A stretch of DNA of 64,000 nucleotides, taken from positions 38,517,127 through 38,581,126 of the forward strand of contig NC_080043.1 in NCBI RefSeq assembly GCF_012489685.1, written 5' to 3'. This document shows, one piece after another, positions 1 through 9,653 of this stretch (the stretch's first letter is position 1; each line of letters starts with the position of its first letter). Both the position numbers and the translations under genes were made by a program. The DNA comes from Lotus japonicus (lineage: Eukaryota > Streptophyta > Magnoliopsida > Fabales > Fabaceae). The notes beneath the pieces are model-generated. The model was not told the origin of the DNA, did not search any database, and saw nothing but the letters and a program-made list of their open reading frames with translations.

Positions 1-456
1 AGCATCTAAGAATGGGGCAAAATTGATCTTCTAGAAAACAGAACCCTAATCAAATCAGTACCTGTAATCAGAGTCATTCACATAGAACTAAATACAAAGA
101 AAAACAAGTCAAATTGATTGTCTTTCACGGCCTTTGAAAGCAAAAACGAAATCAAGAGGAAGAAGAACAACACTTCGATTTCCTCAACGAATTCTCTCGC
201 AGATCGAACGAGAAGAAATAAACCAAATCCAAATCCAAAAAAAGAGAAACCAAAAGGCCAAAGAAATTGAAAGGAACTCAGGAAGACGGAGAAGATCTAA
301 TGACAGAAAGTTTCATTCTTTAATCAAATAATCAACTGGGCAACAAAAAAACCACCTTAAATTTCGTAACCCCCATTTCCCCCCAGAGTTTCATATTAGA
401 GTCAAAAGAACAGAGAAAACAGAAACGCATTCTTCATAAGAAGAGATAAATGGTAC

Positions 457-496
457 CTCTGGGTTGTTCACGGGGAAGAATAGCTCTAGAAGCCAT
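457..496 (-). CDS. Probable B-type mitotic cyclin, exon 1 only (partial)
   Basis: On the minus strand a 13-codon exon starts at 496 and reads MASRAILPREQPR, then ends in phase 1 at a GT donor (456-455). Plant B1-type cyclins, which activate the cyclin-dependent kinase at mitosis, commonly begin MASRPVVPQQPRG and may have an early intron, so the resemblance in sequence, length and splice position is good. The rest of the gene would lie left of base 1; the intron fills 1-456. No destruction box or cyclin fold is visible because only the first exon is present. The call rests on a short match and could be coincidence. Confidence 0.42.
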
Positions 497-869
497 GGTT
501 GATACGGTATGTGATTCTTGAAAACTGGAACTGAAAACACCACCAATACTCGACAACAGCGACGACATAAACACCTTGAGACGAAAAAAACATAGCAAAA
601 AAAGATAGAGAATGGCAGGAAAAATAATGGTTACAAACCAAACCTCGATAATGGCAGCGGAAGGTGCGGCGCGCTGTGGGATGCAGTCGCGCTGGAGCGG
701 ACGACCTCAGTGAAGAAGAAGCAGAACCCACACGAGCTTGAGTGATGGAAGCGACAGAGAAGACGAAGCAACACGGCGAGAAGCAGCGATCTAGGAAGGT
801 GCGGTTTTTTATTTCGCACGGCGAGAAGCAGCAAGCTGCACGCGAGAATGAGAAAAGACCAAGCTAGGG
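497..869. other. Upstream flank of the cyclin-like exon
   Basis: This stretch lies between the cyclin-like start codon and the LINE. It is GC-richer toward 650-870 and has a 16-bp direct repeat (772-787 and 817-832, core CACGGCGAGAAGCAGC). No clear TATA box or coding region was recognised. If the exon call is right this is its 5' UTR and promoter, cut about 370 bp upstream of the ATG by the LINE insertion. Confidence 0.35.
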
Positions 870-3800
870 TTTTAATGATTTGTTGGATGTAGGTGATAAG
901 AGAGGAGGGGCACCAGTTAATCATGCTCATATGATGGATGTGATGGGTATTTGCGAGGAATGTGATCTACATCAGGCTGGCTTTTCTGGGTACAAGTACA
1001 CTTGGACTAATAATCGTCATGTCCCTCACACGATTGAGGAGAGGCTTGACTTCGCTTTGTTTAATGGGGTGTGGGGGTCTATTTGGCCGAGAACCCATAC
1101 ACATCACTTGGGTAGATTTCAGTCGGATCATAGTCCTATCTTGGTGGAATGCTCTTTCTCTCGGGGGCGTAGCAGGCGACAAAAGAGGAAAAGAAGCATG
1201 TTATTTCGATTTGATGAGATTTGGCTCGATAAGGAGGAAGATTGTGCAGAGATGATTTCCCATGTTTGGGGGCAGTCTTCATTGGGAGCTACTGACAAGC
1301 TCTCATCTTTATCTGGTATTTTGGGTGACTGGGGGCGTGCCAATTTCGGCGAGATTCCACGTCAGATTGAGGAGATTAAGAAGTCCCTTGCAGCTTTGTT
1401 GAGTAGCGTTCAGACAGAACAAGTTATTCAAGAGCGATCTAAGCTGTAGGGTGACCTGGACCGTTTATTGAAACTTGAGGAAATTAAATGGAGCCAACGT
1501 TCGAGGGCATCTTGGTTGAAGCATGGGGACAGGAATACAAAGTTTTTTCACAGGAAGGCATCCGAGCGCAGGAAACATAATTTTATTGCTTCTATAGAGG
1601 ATGATGCTGGTACTGTTTTTGAGGATGAGGTGGCTATTGGGTCGGTTTTGTCTAGCTACTTTGAGGATATTTTCAAATCCATTGTTCCGACTGGAGTTGA
1701 GAATGTCACTTCTCTTGTGGCAGGGAGGATCAAACCGCGGCAGTTTCAGATTTTATCCACACCTTTCTCTAGGGATGAGGTGGAAGAGGCCTTATTCCAA
1801 ATGCATCCCACTAAGGCCCCAGGGAGAGACGGCCTTCCAGCTTTGTTCTACCAAAAGTTTTGGAAGATCGTGGGTGATAAGATTTCTGAGTTGTGTTTGC
1901 AGGTTTTGCAAGGTTTTGTTTCACCGGCTTCCCTTAATCAGACCTTATTGGTTCTTATCCCTAAGGTGAAGAAGCCCACTCATGCGTCGCATTTCAGACC
2001 GATCAGCCTGTGTAACGTGGTTTTCAAGGTAATTACAAAGACTATGGCAAATCGTCTGAAGTTAATTTCTCCTGAGATCATTTCAGAGACTCAGAGTGCT
2101 TTTGTTCCGGATCGTCTGATTACTGACAATGCCATGATCGCTCACGAGTGTTTTCACTACATGAAGAAGAAATCGTCAGGAAGGGAAGGGGTTATGGCTC
2201 TCAAGCTCGACATGTCAAAGGCCTATGATAGAGTGGAGTGGCCCTTCCTTCAGAGTACTATGGTGAGCTTCTCGGTTCTTCTAAATGGCAGGCCACAAAG
2301 GGTGTTCCAACCGCAAAGGGGCTTGAGACAGGGTGATCCATTATCACCATATCTTTTCATTTTATGTGGCGAGGTTTTTTCAGCGATGATTGATCGGGCG
2401 GTTAGGAATTATATGCTTTCAGGAATCAAAATCTCGCATAAGGCGCCAGTTATCTCTCATCTTTTGTTTGCTGATGACAGTATTGTGTTTGCTAGGGCCA
2501 ACACTCAGGAGGCAGCTTGTGTGGCGGATATCCTTTCGACCTTTGAGAGAGCATTAGGTCAGAAGATTAATCTTGACAAGTCTCAGTTATCCTGCAGCCG
2601 AAACGTGCCTTCTCCCATGGTGCATGAGCTCAAGACTCTTTTAGGAGTGACGGCAGTGGATGTTTATTAGAAGTATCTGGGCCTCCCCACCACTGTCGGG
2701 AGATCAAAGACTCAGATTTTCAGGTTTGTAAAAGATCGGGTTTGGAAGAAGCTTAAAGGTTGGAAGGAGAAAACCCTCTCCAGGGCTGGCAGGGAGGTTC
2801 TCATCAAAGCGGTAGCTCAGGCTATTCCCTCTTATGTCATGTCTGTTTTCTCCTTACCAGCTAGTTTGTGTTCTCAGATTGAGAGCTTGGTTTCAAAGTT
2901 TTATTGGAGCAATGACTCTGAGAAACGAGGTTTACACTGGTTGAGTTGGTCTAAGATGAAGGCCCCGAAACATGTTGGTGGCCCTGGTTTTAGAGATTTT
3001 AAATCGTTTAATGACTCCCTTCTTGCAAAGAATTGGTGGAGGTTGATTAAAAGACCAGACTCTTTGTTTGGCAAGGTTTTTAAAGCTGTTTATTTTCCTA
3101 ATTGCTCCATTTGGGAAGCTAGGAAGGGGCATAGACCGAGCTATGTGTGGTCTAGCATGTTTCAAACCAGGTGGATTTTCAAGAAAGGTTGCGTGTGGAA
3201 GATTGGTACCGGTTCGAAAGTGCGTATTTGGCACGATAACTGGATACCATCGTTTTCTCCTTCCCAGCTGGGAGGTCAAACCACTCTGGCAACGGATGTG
3301 CGTTATGTTTCTGATTTGATAGATGTTGGATCCCGTTCTTGGGACATGACGGCTCTATCCACTGTTTTCCCACCCATGGTTGTAGATAAAATTGTTTCTA
3401 TTCCTTTGACTGTTTTCCTAGTTGAAGATGATGTTTTTTGGCCAGGTACTCTCAATGGCAGTTATACTGCTAAGTCAGGCTATGAGTTTATCCGGGAGCA
3501 AGCTAGTTTGGGTGCTGGTTCATCCTCAGGAAGCACGTTAGCTCCAGCAGTTTTCTGGACGAGGCTTTGGAAGATTAAGGTGCAGCCACGAGTGAAGGAG
3601 CTGGTGTGGCGTCTGTGCCGGGGAGCGGTGCCGGTTCGGGGACATCTCTGTGCTCGCGAAATGGATATTGATTCTTTATGCCCTGTTTGCGAGGTCGAGA
3701 CAGAGACGTTGTTCCATGCTTTTTTCGGGTGTTGTCATGTTGTTTCGTTTTGGTTCGCCTCTCCTTTGAGCTTCAGATTGAGTGCTCTCAGTTCAGATCC

Positions 3801-4561
3801 GAATCAAGCCCATGTCGAGGTTCTTTCCCAGATTTTTGCAGCGGTGGATGATGAAGCTTTGCAATCTTTGTTCACGGGGCTTGCAGCTATTTGGGAAAGG
3901 AGGAACCGATGGCTTTTTGAAGGTGTGCGAGATGAGATTCCTTGGGGTCTACAACGTTGCCAGCAGCTCGTAGTTCCATCCGACGTTGTCCGCTCCACTG
4001 GCCCAGTTCAAAGATCGTCTTCCCCGGGGGATAGTCGTTGGGTTCCGCCGGGGGTGGGGTGGCTAAAGCTGAATTTCGATGCAGCTTTTGATGGTTTTCG
4101 TGGAGCTGGTCTTGGGTTCGTGGTAAGGGATGAAGAAGGGGCTCTGTTGGCTGCTGGTTGTGGTCCTGTGTCGCGTGCATCATCCCCTCTCATGGCAGAA
4201 ACCATTTGTTTCAGGTGGGCAATTCAGAAGGCAATTGAACTAGGATTCTAGAGAGTCATCTTTGAGTCTGATTGCCAAGTTTTGGTCAATGCTTGGCACA
4301 ATTTGGGTCAGGATGTGTCTTATTTTGCGTCCATTTTACGTGATTGTAAGCTTTTAGTTCCGTATTTTGAGAGTTTTACTTTAGTTTTTGTTAGAAGAAC
4401 TGGAAATCATGCTGCTGATTTTGTTGCAAAATTAGCATATGATTATCCTTGTGTTACTTGGGTGGAGGATGCTCCCCCAGCCTTAGTTATTTTCCTTCAG
4501 GCGGATGTATTGGGTGCTCTTTCTACTTAATATAATTTCGTTTCTTATCAAAAAAAAAAAA
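870..4561 (+). mobile_element. 5'-truncated LINE (non-LTR retrotransposon)
   Basis: The element starts abruptly inside the endonuclease domain (FNDLL at 871) and ends in a 12-base A tract at 4550-4561 just after its ORF. A 5' truncation and a 3' poly(A) are the usual result of incomplete target-primed reverse transcription. ORF1 and the front of the endonuclease are absent. I could not identify a convincing target-site duplication. The order endonuclease, reverse transcriptase, zinc-finger RVT domain and RNase H is that of plant L1-type LINEs. Confidence 0.93.
871..4530 (+). pseudogene. LINE ORF2: endonuclease C-terminus, reverse transcriptase, zf-RVT, RNase H
   Basis: One reading frame runs from 871 to the TAA at 4528-4530, broken by in-frame TAG codons at 1447-1449, 2668-2670 and 4249-4251. 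Endonuclease end: SDHSPILV near 1124. Reverse transcriptase: [14 protein letters not shown] (1816), [12 protein letters not shown] (1996), [11 protein letters not shown] (2210), [14 protein letters not shown] (2320) and the catalytic FADD (2468). The zf-RVT region has CPVC near 3680, and RNase H begins at FDAAFDGF (4075). Between the KAYDRVEW motif and the VSFSVLLNG motif about 20-25 residues that related LINEs have are missing, in frame, near 2262. With three stops, this deletion and no 5' end, the copy cannot move itself. Confidence 0.93.
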
Positions 4562-4750
4562 TTGACCTTTTACCACAGTTCCGCCTATAACCGTTGTAAG
4601 ATCAAGATTTGGTCATGTGGTACAACTCTATGTTTTGATGATAACAAGTATTTATTTGTGGATGAACAACTATGATACTCTAATGTTTGTCTTGAGTGTT
4701 TTGACAAACAGGTTCTGATTCTGACACCAGAAGATATATTCGTCAGAAGT

Positions 4751-4960
4751 TCTGAAGATCAGAGGATCTGAGGATCAGAGGATCTGAAGATCAGAAGATC
4801 TGAAGTTAAGAGGATCAGAGGATTAGAGGATCAGAAGATCTGAGGATCAGAAGATCTGAGGATCAGAGGATCTGAAGATCAGAGGATCTGAAGACTAGAA
4901 GCTCTGAGGGACCAGAGGCTCTGAAGGTCCAGAAGCTCTGAAGGTCCAGAAGCAGAAGTT
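4751..4960. repeat. GATC-rich 8-bp microrepeat in the E1 5' LTR
   Basis: About 25 head-to-tail variants of an 8-base unit (GATCAGAG, GATCTGAA, GATCAGAA, GATCTGAG), grading into GCTCTGAA/GGTCCAGA versions downstream. The same block is in the 3' LTR (about 8367-8577). The solo LTR and the E2-E4 LTRs have only scattered copies of the CAGAAG/CTGAAG theme. It lies about 250-450 bp upstream of the TATA box, where an enhancer could sit; a function is not shown. Confidence 0.75.
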
Positions 4961-5206
4961 ACGAAGGTCAGAGGATCCAAGCATCCCTCTGACTCTGATC
5001 ACCAAGCTTCACAAGTTCCAACACGAAGCATAACTCTGATCAGAAGTCATTGGTTAAAGGCAAATGTCTCTATCAAGAAGTACAAGAGCAGTGTACTATT
5101 CTGACAAGCCTACCTACCAAGGTTCAGCCACAGCAGGTTCTGGAAGTTCCAGAAATGCCCTCCAACGGTCATATTCTCTCAACAGAAATATCCTTTGCAC
5201 CTTGGA

Positions 5207-5215
5207 CTATAAAAG
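5207..5215 (+). promoter_or_regulatory. E1 LTR TATA box
   Basis: CTATAAAAG lies about 600 bp before the LTR end, followed by an A/G-rich leader. The same site is in the 3' LTR at about 8824-8832. E2-E4 LTRs have a TATATAAAG or TATAAATAG version at the matching place. Confidence 0.7.
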
Positions 5216-5807
5216 GCTGAAGAAAAGAAGAAAGCTAAGTGAGAGAGAAACCAAGAGCTGCAATACAAGAAAAGATTCAAGCCTCTCTTTCTTCATCTGT
5301 TCTTATTTGGTTTACACTCAGCTTATTTAGAAGCAAACATTTGTAAACACCAACCTCAAACAGTTGTTTGATTTTCCTTAAGGGACCGGGTAGGTCAGTA
5401 TCCTTAAGAAGACTAAGAGAGTGAATCTTAGTGGTGATTCCTTTAGGAGATCAAGGTTGATCGGATCCTAGAGAAGACTAAGAGAGTGAATCTTAGAGTG
5501 AGCTAAGTCAGTGTATTGTTAGTCACTTGTAGGTTTCAAGTGCAGTTGTAACAATTATCTGATTAGTGGATTGCCTTCATTCTAAGAAGGAAGAAATCAC
5601 CTTAACGGGTGGACTGGATTAGCTTGAGGGATTTATCAAGTGAACCAGGATAAAATACTTGTGTGCTTCTCTCTTCTCTCTATCTTTATCCGCTGCACCA
5701 TCTATCTTAGAGAAACCGAAAAGATTTACCTTAAATCTTAAGGGGAAAGTTTTTAGATTGAAAACGCTATTCAACCCCCCCTTCTAGTCGTTTTTCACAC
5801 CTTCAAT

Positions 5808-5819
5808 TGGTATCAGAGC
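5808..5819 (+). other. E1 primer-binding site (tRNA-iMet)
   Basis: TGGTATCAGAGC, two bases after the LTR end, is the standard plant retroelement sequence complementary to the 3' end of initiator methionine tRNA. It primes minus-strand DNA synthesis. Confidence 0.93.
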
Positions 5820-5879
5820 GCAAGTTCTGATTACCACACTTAACAGTGTTCAGTAGATCCGGGCCAGTGTGAAAAACTC

Positions 5880-7349
5880 ATGGATTCCACCACTACTACA
5901 AGCAAATATCAATACAGTGCAAGACCACCTATCTTTGATGGTCAGAGATTTGATTTCTGGAAAGACAGAATCAAAAGCTTCTTTCTTGGCTTTGATCCTG
6001 ATCTTTGGGATTTTGTTGTTGATGGCTACACCCCTCCTGTTGATGTACATGGTGTAAAGATCCCAAGGAAGAAGATGAGTGAAGATCAAAAGAAGGAGTT
6101 CAGAGATCATCACAGATCAAGAGCTATTCTGCAAAGTGCCATTTCATATGAAGAATATGAGAGAATTACTGATTGTGATTCCGCTAAGTGTATCCTTGAT
6201 TCCTTAAAGATGACACATGAAGGAAACAAGAAGGTGAAAGAATCAAAGGCGCTGTCCTTGATCCAGAAATATGAATCCTTCATCATGGAACCTAACGAAT
6301 CCATTGAGGATATGTTTTCCAGATTTCAGTTGCTCGTAGCTGGAATACGACCTCTCAACAAGAGCTACACAACTAAAGATCATGTCATAAGGGTCATCAG
6401 ATGTCTTCCTGAAAGCTGGATGCCCTTGGTGACTTCAATAGAGCTCACAAGAGATGTTGAGCATATGAGTTTAGAAGAACTCATCAGCATACTGAAATGT
6501 CATGAGCTGAAGCGCTCTGAGAAGGCTAAATCTGAGAAGTCAAAAGCTCTCCAAGCTGGAGCAGAAGAATCTGAAGAAGCATCAGAAGATTCTGATGAAG
6601 ATGAGCTGACTCTGATATCCAGAAAGTTCAACTGCATCTGGAAGCACAGGCAGAGCAAATACAAAGGTTCATCAAAGGACGAAAAGTCAAAGAAACATTT
6701 CAAACCAAAGAAAAGTCTGATGGTGACTTTTGATGAATCAGAATCAGAGGATGTTGACTCTGATGGTGAAGTCCAAGGACTCATGGCTATTGTCAAAGAC
6801 AAAGGAGCAGAGTCAAAGGATGCTGTTGACTCTGACTCAGCATCAGAAGGAGATCCTACCTCAGACGATGAAAATGAGGTATTCGCTTCTTTCTCAACCT
6901 CTGAACTGAAACATGCTTTGTCTGATATCATGGATAAGTATAACTATTTATTGTCTAAGCATAAAAAGTTGAAAAAGGACTTATCTGCTGCTACTAAGAC
7001 TCCTTCTAAACATGAGAAAATTATTTATGATTTGAAAAATGATAATCATGCTTTGGTAAATTCTAACTCTGTGCTTAAGAACCAGATTGCTAAGTTAGAA
7101 GAAATTGTTGCCTGTGATGCCTCTGATTGTAGAAATGAATCTAAGTATGAAAAGTCTTTTCAAAGATTCCTGGCTAAAAGCGTAGACAGAAGCTTAATGG
7201 CTTCAATGATCTATGGCGTAAGCAGAAATGGAATATATGACATTGGTCATTCTAAACCTTCTGAAGTTGCTCCATCATCTCTTAAGAAAGGAACTTTCTC
7301 AATGTCAAAATATCATGCTCAAATTCCTTTATATTATCCTGTTGAATGA
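5880..7349 (+). CDS. E1 Gag capsid-type protein, zinc knuckle missing
   Basis: A 489-residue ORF starting MDSTTTTSKYQYS. The first 200 residues form the copia capsid-like (UBN2-type) domain, with [24 protein letters not shown] and [10 protein letters not shown], as in E2-E4. An acidic Ser/Glu/Asp stretch follows (residues about 220-350), then a coiled-coil-like Lys/Leu stretch. Compared with the E3 Gag (636 aa) the segment holding the CX2CX4HX4C zinc knuckle is gone without loss of frame, and the ORF stops early at VE-TGA where E3 continues VETPKV. Whether the protein still makes particles or only helps or poisons those of relatives is not known. Confidence 0.9.
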   Translation: MDSTTTTSKYQYSARPPIFDGQRFDFWKDRIKSFFLGFDPDLWDFVVDGYTPPVDVHGVKIPRKKMSEDQKKEFRDHHRSRAILQSAISYEEYERITDCDSAKCILDSLKMTHEGNKKVKESKALSLIQKYESFIMEPNESIEDMFSRFQLLVAGIRPLNKSYTTKDHVIRVIRCLPESWMPLVTSIELTRDVEHMSLEELISILKCHELKRSEKAKSEKSKALQAGAEESEEASEDSDEDELTLISRKFNCIWKHRQSKYKGSSKDEKSKKHFKPKKSLMVTFDESESEDVDSDGEVQGLMAIVKDKGAESKDAVDSDSASEGDPTSDDENEVFASFSTSELKHALSDIMDKYNYLLSKHKKLKKDLSAATKTPSKHEKIIYDLKNDNHALVNSNSVLKNQIAKLEEIVACDASDCRNESKYEKSFQRFLAKSVDRSLMASMIYGVSRNGIYDIGHSKPSEVAPSSLKKGTFSMSKYHAQIPLYYPVE

Positions 7350-7877
7350 CCCAAAGTTGTCAGAACTTCTGGGCTAACTAACAAGAAAGGACCCAGAAAG
7401 TGGGTACCTAGGGATAAGATTATATATGTTGCAGATATCTTCAATAGGTCCATCGAAACTCCAACCATGGAACCTGGACAGTGGATGCAGGCAACACATG
7501 ACGGGAGAAAGGCATATGTCCCAAGATCCAAAACTTGAACCTGAAGGTGAAGTTAATCTTGGAGGCATCAGTAGAGTAAGATTTGGTCAAGTCAAAGCTA
7601 GCTGAAAAAGCTTGTAGAGATGAGCATGACTGTTTCAGAAAGAAACAAAGACTCAGAACTTGACGAACCAGAAGCAACAACATCAGAAGATGCTACTACA
7701 ACTTCTGACTTGCGTCATCAGAAGAAGAGTAGGTTCATAGCTTCTCATTCTGAAGCATCTGAAGATGGAATTTTTTCCAGAATGGAGATGTCACCAGAAC
7801 CTCTGGACTTTGACACTTCTGCTCTCATAAGAAGATATACTAATCAGCAGCCAAGTATCCCTTGGTATTCCTTCTGA
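7350..7877 (+). pseudogene. E1 remnant of gag end, protease start and integrase-RT linker
   Basis: After the gag stop the sequence still matches the gag/protease overlap of E3 (GQWM, then [10 protein letters not shown] in the gag frame). It then jumps near 7590 to the linker normally found between integrase and reverse transcriptase ([12 protein letters not shown], then KKSRFIASH). From about 7760 it jumps again to the sequence around the end of pol (EDG, SPEPL). An 85-codon ORF at 7620-7877 covers the linker part. Two deletions thus removed integrase, then reverse transcriptase and RNase H. Confidence 0.75.
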
Positions 7878-8210
7878 GGGGGAGTATTTCGTCTTATGCT
7901 CTTACTATTTTTTTTTCCACCTTCATTCTTTTTGCTTATGACAAAAAGGGGGAGAACTTATAGTATCTTGACAACTCCTATATTATTTAGCTCAGAATCT
8001 AGATATTACTAACGTTGATATTAAGTATTAGATTCAGGGGGAGCTTAGCTCAGAATCAAGCACGAGTCTTGGATTCAGAAGAAGCAAGAAAAACTATACA
8101 CATCAGGATAAGTTTTAACTCTGATACCTTATACTCTGAGTGTATTCAGTTTATTTGTTTAGAGTTGTTCATCAAAATACATGGTTTTGTCATCATCAAA
8201 AAGGGGGAGA
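7872..8210 (+). promoter_or_regulatory. E1 3' region with repeated polypurine tracts
   Basis: GGGGGAG motifs occur near 7876, 7950, 8037 and 8203. The last, AAAAAGGGGGAGA at 8198-8210, lies one base before the 3' LTR and is the plus-strand primer site. Repeated polypurine tracts are a known Sirevirus hallmark. The rest is non-coding AT-rich sequence. Confidence 0.85.
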
Positions 8211-8211
8211 T

Positions 8212-9419
8212 TGTAAGATCAAGATTTGGTCATGTGGTACAACTCTATGTTTTGATGATAACAAGTATTTATTTGTGGATGAACAACTATGATACTCTAA
8301 TGTTTGTCTTGAGTGTTTTGACAAACAGGTTCTGATTCTGACACCAGAAGATATATTCGTCAGAAGTTCTGAAGATCAGAGGATCTGAGGATCAGAGGAT
8401 CTGAAGATCAGAAGATCTGAAGATAAGAGGTTCAGAGGATTAGAGGATCAGAAGATCTGAGGATCAGAAGATCTGAGGATCAGAGGATCTGAAGATCAGA
8501 GGATCTGAAGACCAGAAGCTCTGAGGGACCAGAGGCTCTGAAGGTCCAGAAGCTCTGAAGGTCCAGAAGCAGAAGTTACGAAGGTCAGAGGATCCAAGCA
8601 TCCCTCTGACTCTGATCACCAAGCTTCACAAGTTCCAACACGAAGCATAACTCTGATCAGAAGTCATTGGTTAAAGGCAAATGTCTCTATCAAGAAGTAC
8701 AAGAGCAGTGTACTATTCTGACAAGCCTACCTACCAAGGTTCAGCCACAGCAGGTTCTGGAAGTTCCAGAAATGCCCTCCAACGGTCATATTCTCTCAAC
8801 AGAAATATCCTTTGCACCTTGGACTATAAAAGGCTGAAGAAAAGAAGAAAGCTAAGTGAGAGAGAAACCAAGAGCTGCAATACAAGAAAAGATTCAAGCC
8901 TCTCTTTCTTCATCTGTTCTTATTTGGTTTACACTCAGCTTATTTAGAAGCAAACATTTGTAAACACCAACCTCAAACAGTTGTTTGATTTTCCTTAAGG
9001 GACCGGGTAGGTCAGTATCCTTAAGAAGACTAAGAGAGTGAATCTTAGTGGTGATTCCTTTAGGAGATCAAGGTTGATCGGATCCTAGAGAAGACTAAGA
9101 GAGTGAATCTTAGAGTGAGCTAAGTCAGTGTATTGTTAGTCACTTGTAGGTTTCAAGTGCAGTTGTAACAATTATCTGATTAGTGGATTGCCTTCATTCT
9201 AAGAAGGAAGAAATCACCTTAACGGGTGGACTGGATTAGCTTGAGGGATTTATCAAGTGAACCAGGATAAAATACTTGTGTGCTTCTCTCTTCTCTCTAT
9301 CTTTATCCGCTGCACCATCTATCTTAGAGAAACCGAAAAGATTTACCTTAAATCTTAAGGGGAAAGTTTTTATATTGAAAACGCTATTCAACCCCTTCTA
9401 GTCGTTTTTCACACCTTCA
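8212..9419 (+). repeat. E1 3' LTR (1208 bp)
   Basis: Nearly identical to the 5' LTR. Differences I see are in GATAAG/GTTAAG, GGTTCAG/GGATCAG, GACCAG/GACTAG and TATATTG/TAGATTG, plus three fewer Cs in the run near the end. Confidence 0.95.
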
Positions 9420-9424
9420 ACCGT

Positions 9425-9464
9425 GGCAATTGAGGCGTGGCAAAATGTATTTTCTGTAGTAGCG
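9425..9464 (-). mobile_element. Possible CACTA-like transposon end, split by E1
   Basis: Read on the minus strand this starts CGCTACTACAGAAAA and continues into a TTGCCACGCC / TTGCCACGG pattern, which resembles plant CACTA ends (CACTAC...GAAAA) and their subterminal repeats. With E1 and one copy of its target duplication removed, 4562-4594 joins 9425, so more of the same element probably lies at 4562-4594. The first A is G, and no matching other end was found. Confidence 0.3.
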
Positions 9465-9653
9465 ATCCTTAATTCATTCTTTACCAAGCATGAAAAATTT
9501 AAAACCAGTTGAAAATATGATGCCAGACCACACATGAACATCTCAACAATCCTACTCAACTAAAAAATCAGACACAACCCCACAAAGCCTTTTCATTCTT
9601 GAAAAGCCGCAGATTAAGAACCACAAACCAACATCAACAAGGGGAGAGACTGC
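9465..9653. other. Short spacer, nothing recognised
   Basis: AT-rich sequence between the possible CACTA end and the solo LTR. No ORF or RNA motif is seen. Confidence 0.4.

Larger units (their letters stand above)
4595..5805 (+). repeat. E1 5' LTR (1211 bp)
   Basis: Begins TGTAAGATCAAG and ends CACACCTTCA directly before the primer-binding site. It has a TATA box at 5207-5215 and a block of short GATC-rich repeats upstream of it. The 3' partner is at 8212-9419. Confidence 0.95.
4595..9419 (+). mobile_element. E1: short, pol-less Sirevirus-type Ty1/copia element
   Basis: The ends are TGTAAG and CTTCA, flanked by a perfect 5-bp duplication ACCGT (4590-4594 and 9420-9424). Both LTRs are present and by eye differ at about four positions plus a C-tract length change, so the insertion is recent. 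Only about 2.4 kb lies between them: a tRNA-iMet primer site, a gag ORF, a scrap of protease, the integrase-RT linker and the 3' region. Integrase, reverse transcriptase, RNase H and the envelope-like ORF seen in E2-E4 are missing. E1 is therefore a non-autonomous derivative that must borrow enzymes. Confidence 0.93.

Noticed and set aside
5064..5330. 88-codon ORF identical in both E1 LTRs (also 8681-8947)
   Set aside because: It spans the TATA box and leader, resembles no protein, and is identical only because the LTRs are nearly identical.
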